Part shown: one piece after another, positions 36,830 to 43,886 of the stretch
How the letters are laid out: the number at the start of each line of letters is the position of its first letter
How positions within the stretch are numbered: position 1 is the first letter of the stretch
Assembly (NCBI GenBank): GCA_904419785.1
Contig: CAJFSY010000013.1
Span: 1 to 51,652, forward strand
Reading direction: 5' to 3'
Source: an uncultured Neglectibacter sp.
GTDB taxonomy: Bacteria; Bacillota; Clostridia; Oscillospirales; Acutalibacteraceae
DNA: 51,652 bases
The notes under the pieces: model-generated
Database searches by the model: none
What the model saw: only the letters and a program-made list of their open reading frames with translations
Told to the model about the DNA's origin: nothing
Made by a program: the position numbers and the translations under genes

Positions 36830-38791
36830 CTATACGGTTTCCACGGGCAAATGCATGGCGCCAGGCGCGTCGTACCATTTTACAGGGTACCCGGCTCCAT
36901 GGGAGCAAAACACGGAATCTCCCGTGTTTTCCACGTCACGGTCAGCCTCATAACCGATTGCTTCCACGATCTCTTTTTGGTCTTGGCAGGGTTCATACCC
37001 GTCAAAGCGGAAGGTCATCCGTCCACGGCCCTTGGTAAAGGCCATCAGCTCTTTGGGATAATCCATCAAAGTGCGGACAGGCCCCCGGCCTTCCAGACGA
37101 AGCCTGCCCCCTGATTCAACAGGCGCGCCGCATTGCCCTTCCAGCCGCAGAATATCCGATTGCACCCTGCCCATTTCTGAAAGTTCCACTTCTACGGAAA
37201 AGGCGTAATACGGTTCCAGCAGCAGGCTTTCTCCCGACATGAGCCCTTGGCGTATGGCACGGTAAACAGCTTCCCGAAAGTCGCCGCCTTCGGTGTGTTT
37301 TAAGTGGGCCCGTCCAGAAAGCAGCGTCACTTCCACGTCGGTGAGGGGTGAGCCGGTGAGCACGCCTAAATGCTGCTTTTCTAATACATGGGTCTCTATC
37401 AGGCGCTGCCAGTTCAGGGAAAGATCGTCCAGCGGGCAGGCGCTTTGAAAAGTGATGCCGCTACCCCTTGGCCCTGGGGAAAGCCGCAGATGGACTTCGG
37501 CATAATGGCGGAGGGGCTCGAAATGCCCTACTCCCACCACTGGTTTGGCAAGAGTCTCCCGGTAGAGAACAGAGCAGGGACCAAAAGCCACTTCTACTCC
37601 CCAACGTTCCCGGCACAGATCGGTAAGCACTTCCAGCTGGATTTCCCCCATGATCCGAACTTCCAGCTGTTGGGTCTGTTCCCGCCAGGCTACGTTTAAA
37701 AGAGGTTCTTCGTCTTCCAGCTCCCGGAACCGTTGAAGCATGGCAGGGGCCGGGAATTTATCACGGTCGAAGAGCACCTGGGAGGAAAGCAGCGGGCGCA
37801 GGGAAGCATCCAGACCCCGCCGGGGCGCCGACCCGATCCAGTCTCCTGCTTTTGCGCCGGATAGTCCGGTTACGCCGCAGAGGGTTCCCGGCCCGGCTTG
37901 GGACACTGCTTGGTATTTTTCCCCCTGATAGACCCGGACCTCATTGCATTTTTCAGGACCTTCCGGAGTGTCCACCATGGTTTTGGGGCAAAGGGAGCCG
38001 GCTTCCACTTTTAAGAATACCACCCGGCCGCCTTTATCGTGACGCACCTTGTATACCCGGCCGGAAAAATCCTGGTTTGCGTCGCCCTGGGCAGAAGGAG
38101 CCAGCAGTTCCAGACCACGCAAAAGAGGGTCCACACCCTCCCCGCGGAGAGCGCTTCCAGAGAACACAGGGAACAGCCGGCGCTTTGCCAGCAGTTTCCC
38201 GGCAGCGGGCACCCAATCTTTTGGGAGAGCGCCTGTTTCCAAATATGTTTCCAGCAGATCGTCATCCAGTTCCGAAAGAGCTTCTTGGGCATCTACGGGG
38301 AGGACGTCCTCGAATTTTTCAGGGAAAGGTACAAACCCAGCGCCTCCCAAACGGTTCAGCTCTCCCAATACTCTGGAGAGGTCCGCGCCTTCCCGGTCGG
38401 TTTTGTTGACAAATAGCAGCGTGGGGACGGCTTTTTCTTCTAACAGCCGCCAAAGAGTCTCCGTGTGGGCTTGAACGCCTTCCACTGCGCTGATTACCAG
38501 CACGGCGCAGTCCAAAACAGAAAGACAACGTTCCATTTCCCCAGAGAAATCTACGTGGCCGGGGGTGTCCAACAGATAGAAGGAACGGTCCCCCGCCGTG
38601 AAGCAGGCTTGTCCCGTAAAGATCGTGATGCCCCGCTGGCGTTCCAACGGGTTGTCATCTAAAAAAGCGTTTTGTTGGTCTACGCGTCCCAGAGAGCGCA
38701 ATACGCCCCGGCGGTATAATATCTGTTCTGATAAGGTAGTTTTTCCCGCGTCTACATGGGCCAAGACGCCTATGACCGTTCCCTGTTCCAA
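36830..38791 (-). CDS. TetM-like translation factor GTPase (EF-G paralogue)
   Basis: A 653-residue protein with EF-G/TetM architecture. G1 AHVDAGKTTLSEQ, G2 RQRGITIF, G3 DTPGHVDF and G4 NKTD are intact; then domain II, domain III (LNVAWREQTQQLEVRIMGEIQLEVL), domain IV and a C-terminal domain ending VKWYDAPGAMHLP. Tet(M)-type proteins remove tetracycline from the ribosome, but Clostridia often carry chromosomal paralogues of this size with no proven resistance role. The domain IV tip cannot be compared here, so I call it TetM-like only. It has its own promoter and is not beside mobile genes or a tet(M) leader peptide. Confidence 0.85.
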   Translation of the reverse strand: MEQGTVIGVLAHVDAGKTTLSEQILYRRGVLRSLGRVDQQNAFLDDNPLERQRGITIFTGQACFTAGDRSFYLLDTPGHVDFSGEMERCLSVLDCAVLVISAVEGVQAHTETLWRLLEEKAVPTLLFVNKTDREGADLSRVLGELNRLGGAGFVPFPEKFEDVLPVDAQEALSELDDDLLETYLETGALPKDWVPAAGKLLAKRRLFPVFSGSALRGEGVDPLLRGLELLAPSAQGDANQDFSGRVYKVRHDKGGRVVFLKVEAGSLCPKTMVDTPEGPEKCNEVRVYQGEKYQAVSQAGPGTLCGVTGLSGAKAGDWIGSAPRRGLDASLRPLLSSQVLFDRDKFPAPAMLQRFRELEDEEPLLNVAWREQTQQLEVRIMGEIQLEVLTDLCRERWGVEVAFGPCSVLYRETLAKPVVGVGHFEPLRHYAEVHLRLSPGPRGSGITFQSACPLDDLSLNWQRLIETHVLEKQHLGVLTGSPLTDVEVTLLSGRAHLKHTEGGDFREAVYRAIRQGLMSGESLLLEPYYAFSVEVELSEMGRVQSDILRLEGQCGAPVESGGRLRLEGRGPVRTLMDYPKELMAFTKGRGRMTFRFDGYEPCQDQKEIVEAIGYEADRDVENTGDSVFCSHGAGYPVKWYDAPGAMHLPVETV

Positions 38792-38823
38792 AAGGCTCTC
38801 CTCTTTTCCTGGGGTTTTGTACC

Positions 38824-38852
38824 ATTATACTGGCAGAAAGGGAAAAACTCAA
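38824..38852 (-). promoter_or_regulatory. Promoter of the TetM-like gene
   Basis: Minus-strand TTGAGT (38852-38847) and TATAAT (38829-38824), 17-base spacer. Confidence 0.85.
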
Positions 38853-38922
38853 CGGGGATGGGCGAGATTTTCCATCTTGCCCAAACTGTCACATTTTTTA
38901 TCCCTGGGGAATAAAGTAGCGT

Positions 38923-38941
38923 AAAGGGGAATTTCCCCTTT
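38923..38941. promoter_or_regulatory. Perfect 9-1-9 palindrome upstream of feoA
   Basis: AAAGGGGAATTTCCCCTTT is perfectly symmetric and ends 19 bases before the feoA ATG. It is not the usual Fur box (TGATAATNATTATCA). It could bind a DtxR-like or other regulator, or form a hairpin in the feoA leader. Confidence 0.55.
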
Positions 38942-38960
38942 CCAGCGGGGAGGGAAGAAA

Positions 38961-39197
38961 ATGGAGGAAGAAACAAGCCTTAATAAGTTGTTTCCCGGAG
39001 GCAGAGCCTTGGTGGGGGAAGTTTCCGCCCAGGGCGCCATGCGCCGCCGGCTTCAAGATTTGGGATTTGTCCCGGGAGCCCAAGTGGAATGTTTGGGAAA
39101 AAGCCCTTTGGGGGACCCAAGCGCTTACCGGGTGAGAGGGGCCGTAGTAGCCCTAAGGGGACGCGACGCCCGTTTGATCGGGGTGCGCCCTCTTTAA
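38961..39197 (+). CDS. feoA: Ferrous iron transport protein FeoA
   Basis: A 78-residue SH3-like cytoplasmic protein that assists FeoB. Family features: GAMRRRLQDLGFVPGAQVEC and the beta-rich end YRVRGAVVALRGRDARLIGV. GGGGAGGGAAG lies 6 bases before ATG. feoB follows after 73 bases, and no feoC is seen. Confidence 0.93.
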   Translation: MEEETSLNKLFPGGRALVGEVSAQGAMRRRLQDLGFVPGAQVECLGKSPLGDPSAYRVRGAVVALRGRDARLIGVRPL

Positions 39198-39270
39198 AAG
39201 GAAAGCGTCCGGTTTCGGAAAACCCGTGGCCGGACGATTTCTTTCAGAAATGTAGTGGGAGGGTGATCGT

Positions 39271-41304
39271 GTGGGGGATTCTAAAGAGCCCAGCGGGCGG
39301 ATTATCGCTTTGGCAGGCAATCCGAACGTGGGAAAAAGCACCGTGTTCAACGCTTTGACAGGGCTGCGTCAACATACGGGCAACTGGGCGGGCAAAACTG
39401 TGACCAACGCTCAAGGAACGTGCCGTTTTCAGGGAAAAGACTATCTGCTGATGGATTTGCCGGGGTGCATTTCTCTTTTGTCCCGTACCGCGGAAGAGAG
39501 GGCTGCCCAGGAATTCCTTTGCTCGGGGAAAGCCGACGCGGTCATCGTGGTGTGCGACGCCACTTCTTTAGAGAGGAGCCTTTCCCTGGTGCTTCAAGTT
39601 TTGGAGATCACCTCCAAAACGGTGGTGTGCGTCAACCTGTTGGATGAGGCCCAACGTAAGGGAGTACAGGTGGATTTAGAGCGGCTTTCCCAAATCTTGG
39701 GGGTGCCGGTAGTAGGCTGTGCCGCCCGCAGTGGAAAAGGGCTTTCAGAATTGATGAGCGCCGCCACGGAAGAGTGGGATGGAGATGCGGCACTCCCCAT
39801 ACGGTATCCTCAGGAGGTGGAAAGCGCGGTGGACCGTTTGCTGCCTTTGGTACGCCAGCAAAAAGGGGAGCTTTCTGCCCGGTGGGTGTGCCTGCGGCTT
39901 TTGGAGGGGGAAAAAGTCCTGCCAGAGCCTGACAGCCGGGTTGAATCCCTTTTGGAGGAAATCTGGAAGGAGCGCTCTCCCCAGGATTTTTCCGACGCCA
40001 TCGCGGCGGCCTTGGCTGAACGGGCTCGGGATTTGGCCAGGAGGAACGTTACTGGCCTGGAACACGGATACAGTGCCCGAGACAGGCGGCTGGACCGGAT
40101 ATTCACCGGCAAGTGGACCGCGTTCCCAGTTATGGGGGTGCTGCTGCTTTTGATCTTGTGGCTGACGATGGTAGGGGCCAACGTGCCTTCTCAGCTTTTG
40201 AGCCAGGGCTTTTCCTGGCTGGGAGAAGAGCTGAGAGATCTGTTTGCCGCTGGGAACGTCCCTACCTGGCTTACCGGTATCGTGCTCGACGGGGCTTATA
40301 CCACCCTTTCCTGGGTGGTGGCGGTGATGCTGCCGCCTATGGCCATCTTTTTTCCGCTGTTCACGTTGCTGGAAGACTTGGGGTATTTGCCCAGAATGGC
40401 GTATAATCTGGACCGGTGTTTTCAAAGCTGTGGAGCCTGCGGTAAACAGGCGCTGACTACCTGCATGGGTTTCGGGTGCAACGCCGCTGGAGTAGTGGGG
40501 TGCCGTATTATCGATTCCCCACGGGAACGGCTTATCGCGCTGCTGACCAATAGTTTCACACCCTGCAACGGAAGGCTGCCGCTGCTGGTCACCATGATCG
40601 CTTTGTTTTTTGGAGCAGCCGGCGCAGCGGGAGGCGCCCTGGAAGCTTTGTTTTTGGCAGGGCTGATGGTCCTTTCCTTTGGTATGACGCTGACCGCTTC
40701 CCGTATATTATCCAAGACGCTGCTGCGGGGGATTCCTTCCTCTTTCGCGCTGGAGCTTCCCCCATACCGGCGGCCCCAGGTGGGAAAGGTGCTGGCACGC
40801 TCGGTGCTGGACCGTACTTTGTATGTGCTGGGAAGGGCGGCGGCAGTGGCGGCTCCGGCGGGTGTGGTCATTTGGTGCATGGGCAATCTGATGTGGGAAG
40901 GGGAGAGCATGCTGGCTCATTGTTCCGGCTTTTTAGACCCCTTTGCCCGTTTGTTTGGTCTGGATGGCGTGATTTTGCTGGCGTTCCTTTTGGCGCTGCC
41001 TGCCAACGAACTGGTGCTGCCCTTGCTGCTGATGACTTATTTAGCCCAAGGTTCCCTGGTGGAAATGAATGACCTTACAGCCCTTTATGCTCTTTTGACC
41101 CAAAATGGCTGGACCTGGGTAACGGCCTTGTGTGTCATGGTGTTCTCCATGTTCCATTGGCCATGTTCCACCACCTGCTGGACCATTTGGAAAGAAACGA
41201 AAAGTCTGCGGTGGACTGTGCTTTCATTTTTCCTGCCCACAGTTTTTGGGCTGGGGATATGTTTCCTCATTGCCACAGCGGCCCGGTGGTTTGGCGTTGG
41301 CTGA
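39271..41304 (+). CDS. feoB: Ferrous iron transporter FeoB
   Basis: A 677-residue inner-membrane iron(II) importer. The N-terminal G domain has G1 GNPNVGKSTVFN, the TGNWAGKTV switch-I region and G3 DLPGCISL. A helical linker follows, then about ten membrane spans with two gate domains (GYLPRMAYNLDRCFQSCGACG and the conserved CNAAGVVGCRIIDSPRERL). GTG 39271 has GGGAGG 8 bases upstream. Length is in the normal range for shorter clostridial FeoB. Confidence 0.96.
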   Translation: MGDSKEPSGRIIALAGNPNVGKSTVFNALTGLRQHTGNWAGKTVTNAQGTCRFQGKDYLLMDLPGCISLLSRTAEERAAQEFLCSGKADAVIVVCDATSLERSLSLVLQVLEITSKTVVCVNLLDEAQRKGVQVDLERLSQILGVPVVGCAARSGKGLSELMSAATEEWDGDAALPIRYPQEVESAVDRLLPLVRQQKGELSARWVCLRLLEGEKVLPEPDSRVESLLEEIWKERSPQDFSDAIAAALAERARDLARRNVTGLEHGYSARDRRLDRIFTGKWTAFPVMGVLLLLILWLTMVGANVPSQLLSQGFSWLGEELRDLFAAGNVPTWLTGIVLDGAYTTLSWVVAVMLPPMAIFFPLFTLLEDLGYLPRMAYNLDRCFQSCGACGKQALTTCMGFGCNAAGVVGCRIIDSPRERLIALLTNSFTPCNGRLPLLVTMIALFFGAAGAAGGALEALFLAGLMVLSFGMTLTASRILSKTLLRGIPSSFALELPPYRRPQVGKVLARSVLDRTLYVLGRAAAVAAPAGVVIWCMGNLMWEGESMLAHCSGFLDPFARLFGLDGVILLAFLLALPANELVLPLLLMTYLAQGSLVEMNDLTALYALLTQNGWTWVTALCVMVFSMFHWPCSTTCWTIWKETKSLRWTVLSFFLPTVFGLGICFLIATAARWFGVG

Positions 41305-41327
41305 GCCGGTACCAGAAGGCGCTGCGA

Positions 41328-41356
41328 TTGACAAACGGGGAAGAGTGGGGTATGAT
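41328..41356 (+). promoter_or_regulatory. Promoter of the cobalamin riboswitch transcript
   Basis: TTGACA (41328-41333) and TATGAT (41351-41356), 17-base spacer, just before the riboswitch. Confidence 0.85.
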
Positions 41357-41365
41357 AAGCCCCGT

Positions 41366-41580
41366 TGGGACTCCGGGTGTTCGCGGATAGGCTCCGCGGC
41401 CGAACATAGGAACGGGGTGAGATTCCCCGGCGAACCCGTCGCCGTGATGGCAGAGGGGCGCTTCCGGAAGCTGGGACATGGCCTTCCAGCTTCTTTGCGG
41501 CCACTGGCCCTTTGGGCCGGGAAGGCGAAGCGCCCCGTTTGTATGCCTCAGCCGGAAGACTTGCCCGGATAGGCCGTATC
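41366..41580 (+). ncRNA. Cobalamin (B12) riboswitch
   Basis: The leader carries the class landmarks in order: GAACGGGGTGAGATTCCCC (the P4 region with the GTGA-type core), CGAACCCGTCGCCGTGATGG (matching the ACCCGCCACTG-type region), a variable hairpin-rich insert, and the B12 box GCCGGAAGACTTGCC near 41550. It lies between a promoter and the DUF4430/ECF genes, so high cobalamin should switch these genes off. Ends are approximate. Confidence 0.85.
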
Positions 41581-41608
41581 AAAGCCACGGGTTCTTGGCA
41601 ATGATACA

Positions 41609-41653
41609 GGAAAGGCTGGGCGTTCCCGGCCTTCTTTTCCTGCCCGGCTTTCC
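41609..41653 (+). terminator. Riboswitch expression platform with competing hairpins
   Basis: AAGGCTGGG (41612-41620) can pair with CCCGGCCTT (41625-41633) ahead of CTTTTCC, a terminator-like hairpin. The same 5' arm, GGAAAGGCTGGGC (41609-41621), can instead pair with GCCCGGCTTTCC (41642-41653). The two folds exclude each other. Confidence 0.5.
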
Positions 41654-41730
41654 GGATGCGCGCGCCAGCGTGTCGGGCGTAGTCGGGCGCCGTCCCTCAA
41701 ATCTAATTTTTAGAAATGAGGTAACATATC

Positions 41731-42243
41731 ATGAAGCACACATCCTTTTTCCGCCGGGGCGCTGGGCTGGTTTTAGCTCTTGCTCTGGTGTTGTCCACCC
41801 TGGCTGGCTGCTCTAACGCCGGCAATTCCTCCTCTTCGGAATCCAGCGGTTCTGCCAGCAGCACCGTCTCCCAGGTTCAGGAAAGCAGTTCGGATATTAG
41901 CAGCGCTTCGGAAGTTTCCGGCACGGTCAGCGAGACTTCCCAGGTGGAATCCGCCATTGAAATCACTCTGAAAGTGGTCCATGGCGACGGCAGCGAAAAA
42001 GAATTCCCCATTTCCACCAGCGCTGCCAACCTCCGGGAAGCCCTGGAAGCAGAGGGATTGATCGAGGGCGAAGAAAGCAGCTATGGCTTGTTTGTCAAAA
42101 ACGTGGACGGCGAGACCGCGGACGACAGCAAGGAACAATGGTGGTGCCTGACTAAGGGCGGCGAGATGTGGAACTATGGCGTGGATGATACAGAGATCAG
42201 CGACGGGGACACATTTGAATTTACCCTGACAGAAGGATACTGA
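41731..42243 (+). CDS. DUF4430 lipoprotein, probable corrinoid-binding
   Basis: A 170-residue surface lipoprotein: signal peptide, lipobox LAGC (Cys near 27), a Ser-rich linker (about 30-75), then one DUF4430 domain (about 76-170: LREALEAEGLIEGEE, QWWCLTKGGEMWNYGVDDTE, SDGDTFEFTL). DUF4430 resembles the C-terminal domain of intrinsic factor and transcobalamin, which holds one face of cobalamin. Position directly behind a B12 riboswitch and 1-base overlap with an ECF S component make a corrinoid-capture role the best guess. GAGGT lies 9 bases before ATG. Confidence 0.85.
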   Translation: MKHTSFFRRGAGLVLALALVLSTLAGCSNAGNSSSSESSGSASSTVSQVQESSSDISSASEVSGTVSETSQVESAIEITLKVVHGDGSEKEFPISTSAANLREALEAEGLIEGEESSYGLFVKNVDGETADDSKEQWWCLTKGGEMWNYGVDDTEISDGDTFEFTLTEGY

Positions 42244-42755
42244 TGAAAAGCCGTCTTACCAGTCTGTGCCTGATGGCCATGATGGGCACGGTGATGGTAG
42301 TTTCGAAAGAGGCTCTGGCTTTTTTGCCCAATGTGGAACTGGTGAGCCTGCTGACCATCTTATTCACGCTGGTGTTCCGGCGGAAAGTGATAGGGGGCCT
42401 GGCGGTATTCCTTTTGCTGGAGGGCGTCCTTTACGGCTTCGGGACTTGGTGGCCGATGTATCTTTACATTTGGCCGTTGCTGGCGGGGCTCACTTGGCTG
42501 CTGAGATGGATGAAACGCTCTTGGCAGTGGGCAATTTTTTCAGGGCTTTATGGGCTGGCTTTCGGTACGCTTTGCGCCCTTGTGTATCTGCCCATGGGAG
42601 GCATTCCTATGGTGATCGCGTGGATCATCAGTGGGTTTACCTTTGATCTCATCCATGCGGGGGGGAATTTTTTACTGGCGCTGATTTTATATCATCCCCT
42701 GCGCAAAGCGCTGGACCAGTTGGAACAAAGACTGCCTAAAGAGGCGCGAACATAA
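42243..42755 (+). CDS. ECF transporter S component, probable cobalamin specificity subunit
   Basis: A 170-residue protein with about six membrane spans (for example FLPNVELVSLLTILFTLVFR, GGLAVFLLLEGVLYGFG), the size and shape of energy-coupling-factor S components. S components bind the vitamin and dock on a shared EcfA-EcfA'-EcfT module, none of which is in the window. The cobalamin riboswitch and the upstream DUF4430 partner point to cobalamin or a related corrinoid. AGAAGGA precedes ATG, which overlaps the preceding stop by one base (TGATG). Confidence 0.85.
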   Translation: MKSRLTSLCLMAMMGTVMVVSKEALAFLPNVELVSLLTILFTLVFRRKVIGGLAVFLLLEGVLYGFGTWWPMYLYIWPLLAGLTWLLRWMKRSWQWAIFSGLYGLAFGTLCALVYLPMGGIPMVIAWIISGFTFDLIHAGGNFLLALILYHPLRKALDQLEQRLPKEART

Positions 42756-42800
42756 AAAGAGATTCGCTGTGCAAACGTTCTTGTACAGCGAATCTTTTTT
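42756..42800. terminator. Bidirectional terminator, ECF gene and tspO
   Basis: AGATTCGCTGT (42760-42770) pairs with ACAGCGAATCT (42784-42794) with additional inner CAA/TTG pairing; T-runs are present on both strands. Confidence 0.9.
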
Positions 42801-43264
42801 CATGCGTTTAACAGCCACACCCCGGCGTTCAAGTATCCGGCGAAAGCCACCCATATAAGATAGGGGACCATCAGCCAGCCGGCCGCAGGCGTCTCTTTGA
42901 AAAAGCGCAGGGTAGTAAGCAAAATCAATAACCACAAAGCCGCAAGCCAGAAAAACGCCAGGGCATAGTTTTGCAGATTGAAGAAAATTAACGACCAGAA
43001 AAAGTTGAACACCAGTTGGAGAGCATACAGTGCCAAAGCGCCGTTTCGCCCGGTGCTGTCACGCATCCATACCAAATAGGCGGCAATGCCCATAAGGGCG
43101 AACAGTATGGTCCATACCACAGGGAATACCCATCCGGGAGGGGAGAGAGGCGGCTGATTCAAACTGCCATATAACTCCATAGAGTTTCGCGTAAGCAGTG
43201 CGGAGAGCCCTCCCACCCCTAGGCTGATCACCAGGTTAACGAGCAGTGGTTTCAACTTGATCAT
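42800..43264 (-). CDS. tspO: TspO/MBR tryptophan-rich sensory protein
   Basis: A 154-residue five-span membrane protein. Diagnostic sequence: LYGSLNQPPLSPPGWVFPVVW, then ALQLVFNFFWSLIFF and a C-terminal YLIWVAFAGYLNAGVWLLN. TspO binds porphyrins and related ligands. It lies tail-to-tail with the B12-uptake genes, so tetrapyrrole context is suggestive but not proof of a link. AAAGGA lies 10 bases before ATG 43264. Confidence 0.93.
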   Translation of the reverse strand: MIKLKPLLVNLVISLGVGGLSALLTRNSMELYGSLNQPPLSPPGWVFPVVWTILFALMGIAAYLVWMRDSTGRNGALALYALQLVFNFFWSLIFFNLQNYALAFFWLAALWLLILLTTLRFFKETPAAGWLMVPYLIWVAFAGYLNAGVWLLNA

Positions 43265-43344
43265 GGTCCCCATCCTTTCAGGCTGCAGCCAAGGTTCTTC
43301 TGCCGTCAGTATATGCGGTCCCAACAGAAAACATACGGCGGCCG

Positions 43345-43779
43345 TCAAAGATAGGATTGCATATTTTGGGCCAGGTCAGATTCCAGGCCAATCAGGCGTT
43401 TTGCGATATCTTTGGCTTGTTCCTCAGCGGCTTCATATTGGTTCAAATAGCGGTTCAGGGATTTTACCCCCATATTGCAGCCATCGGTGATCAAGTCCGC
43501 CACAGTTTGGTCGCTTTCTTCCAAACTCAGCATTACGTTGGTTTTTACCCAGGACATGCCTTTTGCCACAGGACTGGGTTCTTTGCCCTCATCGCCGTAG
43601 CGGGCCAGCATGGCGTGGGTTTCGTCCCCCAACTTGCCGTGGGCCGAGCGGCATTTCTCCAAGGACCCCCGAAGATCACTGCTTTTTACTTTGGGAAGGA
43701 CCTCGTCGATAGAGCTCACGCCCATTTTGATGCCCGCGTTGCATTCCCGCAAGAGTTTGATAGTATCTTCTTCGATCAT
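43345..43779 (-). CDS. Four-helix-bundle protein, 144 aa, function unknown
   Basis: A soluble, mostly helical protein (IKLLRECNAGIKMGVSSIDE, RGSLEKCRSAHGKLGDETHA, then LSLEESDQTVADLITDGCN and YLNQYEAAEEQAKDIAKRL). The spaced Glu and His recall ferritin-like or DUF2383-type bundles, but a di-iron site is not convincing. AAAGGGGG lies 8 bases before ATG 43779. It lies between tspO and the phosphate symporter on the same strand. I do not assign a function. Confidence 0.75.
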   Translation of the reverse strand: MIEEDTIKLLRECNAGIKMGVSSIDEVLPKVKSSDLRGSLEKCRSAHGKLGDETHAMLARYGDEGKEPSPVAKGMSWVKTNVMLSLEESDQTVADLITDGCNMGVKSLNRYLNQYEAAEEQAKDIAKRLIGLESDLAQNMQSYL

Positions 43780-43842
43780 GATGAATCCCCCTTTGCAAAG
43801 CTGTTTCGCAGCTAGTATGCCCGGAATCTTTTCCTTCATTCT

Positions 43843-43880
43843 AAAACAAAACGCCCTTCCGGAAAATCCCGGAAGGGCGT
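43843..43880 (-). terminator. Terminator of the Na/Pi symporter gene
   Basis: ACGCCCTTCCGG (43851-43862) pairs with CCGGAAGGGCGT (43869-43880); the minus-strand tail is TTTTGTTTTAG. Confidence 0.88.
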
Positions 43881-43886
43881 TGGTAT

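Noticed and set aside
36830-38791. Tetracycline resistance gene call
   Set aside because: Only family-level similarity to ribosomal protection proteins can be seen. There is no tet leader or mobile context, so a resistance phenotype is not claimed.
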